A DNA stretch of 11,474 nucleotides from an uncultured cyanobacterium. GTDB taxonomy: Bacteria > Cyanobacteriota > Cyanobacteriia > Pseudanabaenales > Pseudanabaenaceae. Where the stretch lies: the NCBI GenBank assembly GCA_903819605.1, contig CAIJEA010000587.1:1-11474 (forward strand). Reading direction: 5' to 3'. Within the stretch, counting starts at the first letter, position 1; every line of letters begins with the position of its first letter. Below the pieces are notes generated by a model. The model did no database searches and had not been told where the DNA came from. It worked only from the letters and a program-made list of their open reading frames with translations. Below, in pieces: positions 6,401 to 11,474 of the stretch. Position numbers and translations under genes: made by a program.

Positions 6401-8877
6401 AATGGCACGCTGTTAAACTCGATCAAATCCCCATTAGTTTACTTACTTCCAAACGTCTACAAGGCAGTACCAATAATCAAACCAGCACTAATCAATTTTT
6501 TCAAAATCTCTATCAACGAGATGCAACCCGTATTAAAAGCCTCGAAGGTCGAGAGCATACAGGACAAGTCACCAATGAAAATCGCGAACAGCGTGAAGAA
6601 GAATTTAGAAATGGCAAGATTGCCGCTCTTTTCTGCTCACCGACCATGGAGCTAGGAATTGATATTTCCGACCTCAATGTCGTGCATATGCGAAATATCC
6701 CCCCTAGCCCTGCGAACTATGCCCAACGCAGTGGACGAGCAGGACGCAGTAATCAAGAAGCCCTTGTCATCAGTTATGCTTCCGTCGGTAGTGGACACGA
6801 TCAATATTTCTATCAACGTCAAGGACAGATGGTTTCAGGCGTAGTTGTACCGCCCAAACTGGAACTTGGCAATCAAGACCTGATGAAGTCCCATGTCTAT
6901 GCGATCTGGTTAGCACATACAGGCGTTGATTTGCGAAATTCAATGAATCAATTGCTAAATATGGAGGCTCCTAACTATCCCCTCAATGACGATCTTCAGG
7001 TTAGATTTCAAGCCACAAGTGCAGGTGAAACTTTGCAGCAATGTGTGGAATCTGTGCGTGAAGTTTTATCCGATCGGTTCTGTCAATCCGATATCTCCTG
7101 CGCCAGTTGGTATAACGATGACTGGATTCTTCGTACCCTTGAAGATGCCCCCTATGCCTTTGATCGAGCTTGCGATCGCTGGCGTGATTTATATACAGCA
7201 GCCATTAAACAACGGGATGATGCGAGAAAAATTAGCGATCGCTTTGCCGCAGGAGGTATTAGCAAAGACGACAAAGAAAATGCCGAAAAGCTGGAAAGTG
7301 AGGCTAAAAGACAAATCGAATTGTTGATTGGGGCAAGCGGCAACCAAAATCGCAATTATTCTGAACAAGAGTTTTATCCCTATCGTTACCTTGCCACCGA
7401 AGGATTTCTGCCTGGCTACAACTTTCCACGCCGTCCCATTCGCACCTATCTTCCGTTTGATGGCGGAAGGTTTATTTCTCGCGCTCGTAACGTGGCAATT
7501 CGTGAATTTGCCCCTGCGAATATTGTCTATTACGAAGGTAGTAAATTCCAAATTGCCAAAACCAAAGTATCTGTCAGTGGTATTCAAGATCAGTATGAGC
7601 AAGCCGCCTTTTGCTATTCTTGCGGATACTTCCATGAAGGACAAGAGGGCTGGTCAAAAATAACCTGTGAGAATTGTGGCACTAAGTTAGAAGATAAAGG
7701 AAAATTGAGCGCCAAAACCCAACGGCTCTTAGAAATGAGTACCGCATCAACCAAACGTCGTCAACGCATTACTTGCGACGAAGAGGAAAGGCTCAAGTAT
7801 GGCTACACCATGACTACGCATTTTCGCTATGCGTCCAATAAGCGCGAAGTTGCCAAAGTTCTATCTCAAAGTGACAGTAATGAAAATACATCTAAGAATC
7901 TAAAGGAATGCTTACTAGAACTCAGCTACGGCGAAACTGCCGATCTCTGGCGTGTCAATCGCGGGTTAAAAAATAACCGAGAAGAGATTGGCTTTAAATT
8001 GCATCCTAAAACGGGAGAATGGGGCGATAGTCAAGAAAAATCGTCAGCCATAAATCAGTTCAATAATCCTGAAGACTTACCCCATCATCAAGTTCTGCTT
8101 AAAGTACAAGAAACCTCTAATATTCTAGTGATCAAACCTCAGAATATTTCCAAGGAGAATCACGAATCATTTCTTGCCACTTTGCAATATGCTCTAGAGA
8201 GAGCTATTCAAGCGGTATATATGCTCGAAGAAAATGAGCTATCTTCTGAACGTCTTGGGAATGGACAATATCTTCTATTCTGGGAAGCTGCGGAAGGAGG
8301 AGCAGGTGTTTTATCGCAAATCATTAGTGACCCCACAGCTTTTCAACAGATCGCCAAAGAAGCTTTAGAGATCTGTCATTTCGCCCCAAATAAAGATAAA
8401 TCAGAATGTTTCCAAGCTTGCTATGAATGTCTTCTTTCCTACAGTAATCAACTCGATCATGCTTTACTCGATCGCCATCTGATTCATGAATACTTAGAAA
8501 AGCTAACAACCAGCAATATCGAGCGACATCTCTCTAGTATGAGTAGAGAAGAGCAGTATCAAACTTTGCTTGCACAGACCGATCCCAATTCCGATTTTGA
8601 GCGCCAAGTTCTGCAAGAAATCTATGACCAACATTTAAAGCTACCTGATTCTGCTCAGTATTTCATTGAAGAAGCGAACTTAAAACCCGATTTTATTTAT
8701 CTCAAGGAAAAAATCGCTGTTTTCTGTGATGGCTCTGTTCATGACACTCCCGAACAAAGAGAAAAAGATCGACGCGATCGCGATAACCTCCGCCACGCAA
8801 CAAATTTCTATGTTGTCACGCTTCGCTATGACCAAGACTGGCGATCAGAAATTATCAATCAGCTTAATTCCTATTGA
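3418..8877 (+). CDS. Large SF2 helicase with DUF1998 zinc cluster and C-terminal Vsr-like nuclease domain
   Basis: The product has 1819 residues. After an unrecognised N-terminus of about 190 residues comes a DExH helicase core: Walker A TGTGSGKS at 217-224, DELH at 331-334, SAT at 365-367, FTDNRQDA at 718-725, and QRSGRAGR at 1103-1110. Cysteine pairs C550/C553 and C662/C665 interrupt the core. A zinc ribbon lies at C1399/C1402/C1417/C1420. The DUF1998 four-cysteine cluster is C1653, C1664, C1668 and C1671, as in the repair helicase YprA/MrfA. The tail (about 1757-1805) has KPDF, VFCDGSVH and KDRRDRDNL, spaced like the very-short-patch endonuclease Vsr: D1758 and F1769 are 11 apart, followed by H1775. 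Proteins of this size and type occur in Druantia (DruE) and DISARM-like loci. I cannot assign it to either without the partner genes. The helicase call is firm, the nuclease call moderate, the defence role inferred. Confidence 0.93.
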   Translation: MSSKLSLQLQNLIQQPEAVLHSFAVMIADGNVAIDCSGVEDADINESQLQILFGQIRTIWDFTQLAECLDPATMSDSLAEKLLNWFQVKSIDTTVLKTQSNTHSPANIFQQRDRIINEYRSYIESFLKIADPRLKEFVEQQLNDGHLWTPPLLQLTPAYKKGRTTDELIASGILHPDCTKYFCFEDQQKHKHPFQFRYHQEQAFEIAHRQENYVVTTGTGSGKSLTYIVPIFDDLLRNPDQQGVRAILVYPMNALINSQENELKKFLQNVPDSNIRVARYTGQESLSVKTEIQNDPPHILLTNYVMLELMLSRTHEAKFVKSANLKFLVLDELHTYRGRQGADVALLIRKLKQRCGQKLLYIGTSATMSTQGDRDDIRKTIAGVASKLFGAEVKAENVIDETLERSIERAEPNLDDLKAAITSPLPIEPSNLQANLALFRQHPLAAWIEMNFGLNDDRGHLTRKTPMSISTGAKQLAEMTGFASEECERKLTDVLLWGSHTKGLTFRLHQFISQGGSVYATLEPKKRRYLTLDGQYSTTGDRLLFPVVFCRECGHDYYMVRCDRENHKITPLLPNAIEFDPDNSEIQEGYITLDEPDLWQEEDRDRLPDTWFKVTKRGGREPKKANDPRIPQKLRILTNGTITDSLTQGMPCWFVGKPFNVCLNCGIVHDGRKAEFTKLSRLSSEGRSSATTLLCLSTVEQLKAILGEDDRAAKVLSFTDNRQDASLQAGHFNDFVQTTFLRSSLYGALVKAKLLTHEALAQAVFIEMNLPEDVYAQEPAPFDTSKKNEKVFRNLLEYRLYEDLRRGWRLLQPNLEQCGLLQIQYTDLQSACENQELWQAYVHPILLQASPQERFVAIKELLDLLRRELAIDAELLQEDRVERLQREVAQSIRDPWKFEQGELLYMAKSARVTKDEVKEGTKSYGKANKYEAIALSKRSRIGRFLSSSAAWSWLTESLSETAYQELLEKLITALRASGFLTGDAKSVQLRLAKIEWHAVKLDQIPISLLTSKRLQGSTNNQTSTNQFFQNLYQRDATRIKSLEGREHTGQVTNENREQREEEFRNGKIAALFCSPTMELGIDISDLNVVHMRNIPPSPANYAQRSGRAGRSNQEALVISYASVGSGHDQYFYQRQGQMVSGVVVPPKLELGNQDLMKSHVYAIWLAHTGVDLRNSMNQLLNMEAPNYPLNDDLQVRFQATSAGETLQQCVESVREVLSDRFCQSDISCASWYNDDWILRTLEDAPYAFDRACDRWRDLYTAAIKQRDDARKISDRFAAGGISKDDKENAEKLESEAKRQIELLIGASGNQNRNYSEQEFYPYRYLATEGFLPGYNFPRRPIRTYLPFDGGRFISRARNVAIREFAPANIVYYEGSKFQIAKTKVSVSGIQDQYEQAAFCYSCGYFHEGQEGWSKITCENCGTKLEDKGKLSAKTQRLLEMSTASTKRRQRITCDEEERLKYGYTMTTHFRYASNKREVAKVLSQSDSNENTSKNLKECLLELSYGETADLWRVNRGLKNNREEIGFKLHPKTGEWGDSQEKSSAINQFNNPEDLPHHQVLLKVQETSNILVIKPQNISKENHESFLATLQYALERAIQAVYMLEENELSSERLGNGQYLLFWEAAEGGAGVLSQIISDPTAFQQIAKEALEICHFAPNKDKSECFQACYECLLSYSNQLDHALLDRHLIHEYLEKLTTSNIERHLSSMSREEQYQTLLAQTDPNSDFERQVLQEIYDQHLKLPDSAQYFIEEANLKPDFIYLKEKIAVFCDGSVHDTPEQREKDRRDRDNLRHATNFYVVTLRYDQDWRSEIINQLNSY

Positions 8878-8880
8878 TCT

Positions 8881-9207
8881 AGGCAAAATATCTATGAACT
8901 GCCTCAAGAGCTAAATCATCTAGAAAAATTTGAGCAAATTGCTCATGGCAAAAATATCCAGATTGAGCGCATTATTTCTACAGGACAAACTACTCCGTCA
9001 GGACAATGGTATGACCAAGAATTTGATGAATGGGTAATCTTACTTCAAGGTGAAGCCGAACTTTCCTATGATGACGATACGAGATTAAAACTAAAAGCAA
9101 GAGATTATCTGCTCATTCCCGCGCATACAAAGCATCGTGTTGAATATACTAGTATCGAGCCACCCAGTATTTGGCTAGCCGTGCATGGCAATTTTCATAT
9201 TAGCTAG
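8881..9207 (+). pseudogene. Cupin-domain protein reading frame without a start codon
   Basis: Directly after the helicase stop (TGA 8875-8877), in the same frame, 108 codons read as a cupin. From codon 1 at 8881, YDQEFDEW is at 44-51 and LLIPAHTKHRV at about 77-87, ending SIWLAVHG. These fit a small cyanobacterial single-domain cupin family. The first metal-binding HxH motif is replaced by acidic residues, and H85 of motif 2 is retained. No ATG, GTG or TTG occurs in frame before the domain. AGG at 8881-8883 sits exactly where the family usually starts (before QNIYELP) and differs from ATG by one base. It may be a start-codon mutant, a gene using a rare start such as ATC, a readthrough product of the helicase, or a sequence error. 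Its stop overlaps the tail of the convergent minus-strand gene by eight bases. Confidence 0.75.
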
Positions 9208-9862
9208 TCCAAATCTCGCTTGAATCATAAAAATGTCCGCGCTGTTCAAGTTTGAAATCACCTAAAAGCAATCCCAACCAAACTTCTACTATTGGCAATT
9301 GTACAGACGTTTGCAAATCCATCAAACGCATAGAAGAAGAATTATTTGTAATACAATGCGCGATCGCCTCAACCCAAGCCGAAACATTCTCTGCATGAGC
9401 AGTACTCATAGCCAGTTCAAACTCTTCCTCCAAAATAAGCAAACTTTCCTGCTCTAAAAATTGAATCAAAATTTCCTTGTCAATTTCGCCAACAATCGAA
9501 TTACCATTGTTTGCCTGTTCAGAAGCTTTTCTCGGCAAACTTTTCAAAGGCACAATGAACTGGTCAAGATCCACCACCATTGACTGACGTACATAACGAT
9601 CGAAAGCATCATTAGCCATGATCGGCTCGACATTTACTGCACGAGAATGTAACACCTCAAATAGAAAATTAGAGCGATCGCAAAACAAATCCGCAATTTG
9701 ACAAACCGCCTCCCCAGCTATTCGCAACTGCGATCGCATATCGAGATCGACCAAAGTCAAATCCAAAAGCTTAAACACCATGGGCAAATTCGCATCTTCA
9801 GGAGTTTGTCTCGCGGTCGAAATGACATCCCATAAATCCAACTCAAGCTGTTTAACTTTCAT
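9200..9862 (-). CDS. Unrecognised 220-residue protein, second gene of a minus-strand pair
   Basis: The product from the ATG at 9862 has 220 residues, begins MKVKQLELDLWDVI and is acidic, with many predicted helices (for example QFLEQESLLILEEEFELA). There is no signal peptide, membrane segment or recognisable catalytic motif. I preferred this start over an ATG 57 bases upstream because GGGAGG lies just before it, because the upstream extension (MALSFATLSLSSK) overlaps the preceding gene, and because MKVKQLELDLW looks like a natural N-terminus. It starts 14 bases after the stop of the cysteine-rich gene upstream, so the two are probably one operon. The frame contains three HIP1 octamers, arguing for long residence in a cyanobacterial genome. 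It is not obviously linked to the defence-like genes on the other strand. Confidence 0.82.
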   Translation of the reverse strand: MKVKQLELDLWDVISTARQTPEDANLPMVFKLLDLTLVDLDMRSQLRIAGEAVCQIADLFCDRSNFLFEVLHSRAVNVEPIMANDAFDRYVRQSMVVDLDQFIVPLKSLPRKASEQANNGNSIVGEIDKEILIQFLEQESLLILEEEFELAMSTAHAENVSAWVEAIAHCITNNSSSMRLMDLQTSVQLPIVEVWLGLLLGDFKLEQRGHFYDSSEIWTS

Positions 9863-9864
9863 AG

Positions 9865-9870
9865 CCTCCC
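9865..9870 (-). promoter_or_regulatory. Ribosome binding site deciding the start at 9862
   Basis: On the minus strand GGGAGG precedes the ATG with only two bases between. The match to the anti-Shine-Dalgarno is good but the spacing is shorter than usual. It lies in the 14-base gap between the two minus-strand genes. Confidence 0.5.
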
Positions 9871-9876
9871 TGAAAA

Positions 9877-10368
9877 TTAATTTGGATGACAAGGACAAGG
9901 TCGCAAAGGACAAAGCCAAGGATCGAGACGTTCTTGGCTGGCAAATTTCTTAATCCCATAATTTGACTCTAGCAAAACCAATACTTTCTGAACATAAGTA
10001 TGAACTTGAGAGGCCACCATCCCCGCACAATGGATTGGTGGAATCGCCGCAAACTTTTCTTGACCTTTCCAAACCTGAGACGAGATCGCATGGATCGGTG
10101 TATCCGTTCCCGCCTGCCGATAAACCACTAACACCGCCCAAAATACTGACGCGAATTCATCAGCATTCACAACTAAATTTGTATCGGACTCACCTTGTTT
10201 GCGAGAACGAATCAGATTACGGCGATCGCTATGTCTCGCATAGGAACGGCGACTATAACAAACCGCAGGATTCCAACAGCGATCGCCATCATTGCCGTGA
10301 AGTTCTTGAGCCTGAGCCGCCGAAAGCATCGCACATTTTTTACACTTTTCGGGAATACCTTTAGGCAT
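9877..10368 (-). CDS. Cysteine-rich, basic protein with zinc-finger-like N-terminus
   Basis: Starting at the ATG at 10368 the product has 163 residues. The N-terminus MPKGIPEKCKKCAML carries C9 and C12. It is followed by HGNDGDRCWNPAVCYSRRSY, with H24, C31 and C37, and a very basic stretch (RHSDRRNLIRSRKQ). The arrangement C-x2-C, then C-x5-C, followed by an arginine-rich segment, suggests a zinc-stabilised nucleic-acid-binding head. The C-terminus LCPLRPCPCHPN adds three more cysteines. The middle part (about 70-140) looks like an ordinary folded domain I do not recognise. An upstream ATG at 10437 would add 23 residues, but the extension has no family-like features and neither start has a Shine-Dalgarno. 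A role in DNA or RNA binding is inference only. It is the first gene of the minus-strand pair. Confidence 0.8.
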   Translation of the reverse strand: MPKGIPEKCKKCAMLSAAQAQELHGNDGDRCWNPAVCYSRRSYARHSDRRNLIRSRKQGESDTNLVVNADEFASVFWAVLVVYRQAGTDTPIHAISSQVWKGQEKFAAIPPIHCAGMVASQVHTYVQKVLVLLESNYGIKKFASQERLDPWLCPLRPCPCHPN

Positions 10369-10394
10369 GATTTTGGGAAATAATAACTTAATAC

Positions 10395-10408
10395 AACCTG
10401 TTGAGGTT
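10395..10408. repeat. Small inverted repeat upstream of the minus-strand pair
   Basis: AACCT (10395-10399) and AGGTT (10404-10408) flank a GTTG loop, 27 bases upstream of the minus-strand ATG. A five-base-pair stem is weak; it could be an operator half-site pair or the foot of a small hairpin in the leader, or chance. Confidence 0.25.
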
Positions 10409-10450
10409 TTGTGGGATACGCATAGAATAGGATACACAACCTATTTGTAA

Positions 10451-10636
10451 GGTTTATGGTCCATTGCTTCACCAGATCTGCGGGGTGGCGATGTTGTTGC
10501 TTGGCTGCTTCCCAAAAACTTGACAGTCACAATATCTAGTCATGGAATGTTCGTTCGAGCCAAGCCAAGCCCAAATCTCTCTCTTGATATTGGGGAGCAC
10601 TATATTCTTTATTGGGTGGTGAAAGCCACGCGATAA
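10451..10636 (+). pseudogene. Headless short reading frame, possible gene remnant
   Basis: After a TAA at 10448-10450 the frame is open to the TAA at 10634-10636 (61 codons). The reading from 10463 is protein-like: IASPDLRGGDVVAWLLPKN, then TVTISSHGMFVRAKPSPN and HYILYWVVKATR, with a balanced mix of charged and beta-prone residues. There is no in-frame start near its beginning; the first in-frame ATG would leave only the last 29 or so codons. An ATG at 10456 lies in another frame, and a single-base change of length between 10458 and 10463 would join it to this frame and give a protein of about 59 residues. I do not recognise the family. It may be a frameshifted small gene, the 3' end of a lost gene, or chance. 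Confidence 0.4.
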
Positions 10637-10637
10637 T
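10609..10637 (+). promoter_or_regulatory. Weak possible promoter for the nuclease-NTPase gene
   Basis: GATAAT at 10632-10637 is a good -10-like hexamer, with TTATTG 17 bases upstream (10609-10614) as a poor -35. It would put transcription start some 40 bases before the ATG at 10687. There is no supporting evidence beyond the match. Confidence 0.25.
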
Positions 10638-10686
10638 GTGATCGCCAGCCAATGAAAATGAAAATCATACTAATTTTGGGATCGAA

Positions 10687-11474
10687 ATGACAAAACCATT
10701 TAATGTAGAATCTTGCAATATCAATCTGTTGAAAGATTTTCAATTGACCCAGTTGTTGAAAATTTTACTTCATGCCGAAGCTTTTCGTTATGATCTAGCA
10801 CAACGCGCTGTTGAAGTAGCTCTAAATATCACAACTGGGGATGGTGGAGAGGATGGACGGATCTCTTGGCAGAATGGAGTAGCTTCAACGGATTATATTC
10901 CAAACAGGCTTACTTTGTTTCAAAATAAAGCCACAGATATGGGACCAACAGATTATGGGAATGAAATCTTAGCAGAAGACAAAACTGTAAAATCTCAAGT
11001 CGATGAAGTTCTTAGCATTGGAGGTAGCTATGTTGTATTTACTACGCAAAAGCTAAATAATAAACAGAAAAAAGCTCGCATCAAAAAAATACGCGATACT
11101 CTAATCACAGTCGGCAAGAGCTATGCTTCAACCTGTGATTTGCATATCTATGATGCCAGCCAAATTCAAGGATGGGTAAATCTCTATATTCCTGCAATTG
11201 TTGCTGTTCAGCACTGGATTGGAAGACCAGCAGAAAGGGGTTTAAAAACCTTTGACTTATGGGGTGAGTATGAATACTTAAGCCGCCTACCTTTCACTCC
11301 CGTAGCAAGTAGAAAGGACATAATTACAACCCTAATCTCTGACTTACCAAAACCAAAATCTTGTTTTCGGGTAACGGGACTATCAGGGTTAGGTAAAACT
11401 AGAATGGCTTATCAGGTATTTGTTGAGTCTGAGGCAATTAGAAGTCTCTTGGTATATGTGGATGCTAATCATGC
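10687..11474 (+). CDS. Nuclease-like domain fused to P-loop (STAND-type) NTPase, N-terminal part (cut by right edge)
   Basis: The frame is open from the ATG at 10687 to the window end, giving 262 complete codons of what must be a much larger protein. The N-terminal domain (about 15-165) has an ILLHAEAFRYDLAQRAVEVAL helix region, then TTGDGGEDGRISW (D52 or D56 candidate metal ligand) and LTLFQNKATD with Q79-x-K81. This is the D...(E/Q)xK pattern of PD-(D/E)XK (Mrr/Cap4-like) endonucleases. A linker leads to FRVTGLSGLGKTRMAYQVF with Walker A at 231-238, followed by LLVYVDAN, as in STAND/NACHT/NB-ARC NTPases. This order, nuclease effector then STAND NTPase, is the plan of Avs-like and other NLR-related phage-defence proteins. 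The sensor region, if any, lies beyond the window. No Shine-Dalgarno precedes the start; it is the only ATG in the open frame before the conserved region. Confidence 0.82.
   Translation, partial: MTKPFNVESCNINLLKDFQLTQLLKILLHAEAFRYDLAQRAVEVALNITTGDGGEDGRISWQNGVASTDYIPNRLTLFQNKATDMGPTDYGNEILAEDKTVKSQVDEVLSIGGSYVVFTTQKLNNKQKKARIKKIRDTLITVGKSYASTCDLHIYDASQIQGWVNLYIPAIVAVQHWIGRPAERGLKTFDLWGEYEYLSRLPFTPVASRKDIITTLISDLPKPKSCFRVTGLSGLGKTRMAYQVFVESEAIRSLLVYVDANH

Larger units (their letters stand above)
643..10286. repeat. HIP1 octamers (GCGATCGC), about nineteen copies
   Basis: Exact copies begin at 643, 812, 1688, 2126, 2747, 3226, 4532, 5036, 5102, 5228, 6211, 7172, 7235, 8774, 9360, 9674, 9730, 10222 and 10279. 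HIP1 is the over-represented palindrome of many cyanobacterial genomes. Copies lie inside nearly all genes, including the helicases, and none after 10286. Confidence 0.9.
10369..10686. other. Divergent intergenic region
   Basis: This 318-base stretch separates the minus-strand pair from the plus-strand nuclease-NTPase gene and must hold the promoters of both. It contains a short inverted repeat, two copies of GGATAC (10414-10419 and 10430-10435), two copies of ACAACCT (10393-10399 and 10436-10442), and a headless reading frame described separately. I see no tRNA, no strong terminator and no attachment-site-like repeat. Confidence 0.6.

Noticed and set aside
7189..7644. Minus-strand open frame of 151 codons inside the large helicase
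   Set aside because: It lies wholly within the DUF1998 helicase, has no recognisable domain, and the overlapping plus-strand frame is clearly coding (zinc ribbon and conserved motifs).
3418..8877. Firm assignment of the large helicase as DruE or DrmA
   Set aside because: The helicase and DUF1998 motifs are shared by several families (YprA/MrfA, DruE, DISARM helicases) and the diagnostic partner genes are not visible.
9863..9919. Longer start for the 220-residue minus-strand gene
   Set aside because: The extra 19 residues overlap the upstream gene's 3' end, while the internal ATG at 9862 has a GGGAGG directly upstream.
9963..10364. Plus-strand open frame of 133 codons opposite the cysteine-rich gene
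   Set aside because: It is the antisense of a frame with structured Cys/Arg motifs and a neighbour in operon arrangement; its translation is low-complexity and shows no domain.
10652..10690. Twelve-codon leader frame (MKMKIILILGSK) whose TGA overlaps the ATG of the nuclease-NTPase gene
   Set aside because: The ATGA overlap is suggestive of a coupled leader, but there is no ribosome binding site and such short frames are expected by chance in AT-rich leaders.
1..11474. CRISPR array, tRNA, rRNA or insertion sequence
   Set aside because: No regularly spaced repeats, no cloverleaf-like segment and no transposase-like frame or terminal inverted repeats were seen on either strand.

Overview
The window looks like a stretch of cyanobacterial chromosome carrying part of an accessory, defence-type gene island. 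The main evidence is the octamer GCGATCGC (HIP1, the cyanobacterial over-represented palindrome), which I count about nineteen times between positions 643 and 10286. The xisH/xisI pair at the left edge is also essentially a cyanobacterial family. Nothing in the sequence fixes the species; a filamentous, non-model cyanobacterium is my inference.

Layout. Positions 1-8877 form one tightly packed plus-strand gene train. It holds the 3' end of xisH overlapping xisI, then a small unrecognised gene overlapping a TumE/DUF6516-type toxin gene. Next comes a RelE/ParE-like domain fused to a UvrD-type SF1 helicase, and after a 77-base AT-rich gap a 1819-residue SF2 helicase with a DUF1998 zinc cluster and a Vsr-like nuclease-like tail. 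Immediately after that stop codon, and in the same frame, lies a complete-looking cupin reading frame with no usable start codon (8881-9207). Two minus-strand genes follow, reading 10368 to 9200: a cysteine-rich protein and an unrecognised 220-residue protein. A roughly 320-base intergenic stretch holds a headless reading frame (10451-10636). From 10687 to the right edge runs a truncated plus-strand gene with a PD-(D/E)XK-like nuclease domain and a P-loop (STAND-type) NTPase domain.

How the genes may work together. The two helicases, their toxin-like and nuclease-like appendages, and the flanking toxin-antitoxin-like pairs are typical ingredients of a bacterial anti-phage locus. The combination of a RelE-SF1 helicase with an SF2-DUF1998-Vsr helicase does not match a named system that I can identify with confidence. 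It resembles Druantia/DISARM-type and YprA/MrfA-type helicases in its large subunit only. The partial nuclease-NTPase gene resembles the architecture of Avs-like phage sensors and may belong to a second, adjacent defence gene. All functional links between the genes are inference from order, spacing and domain content.
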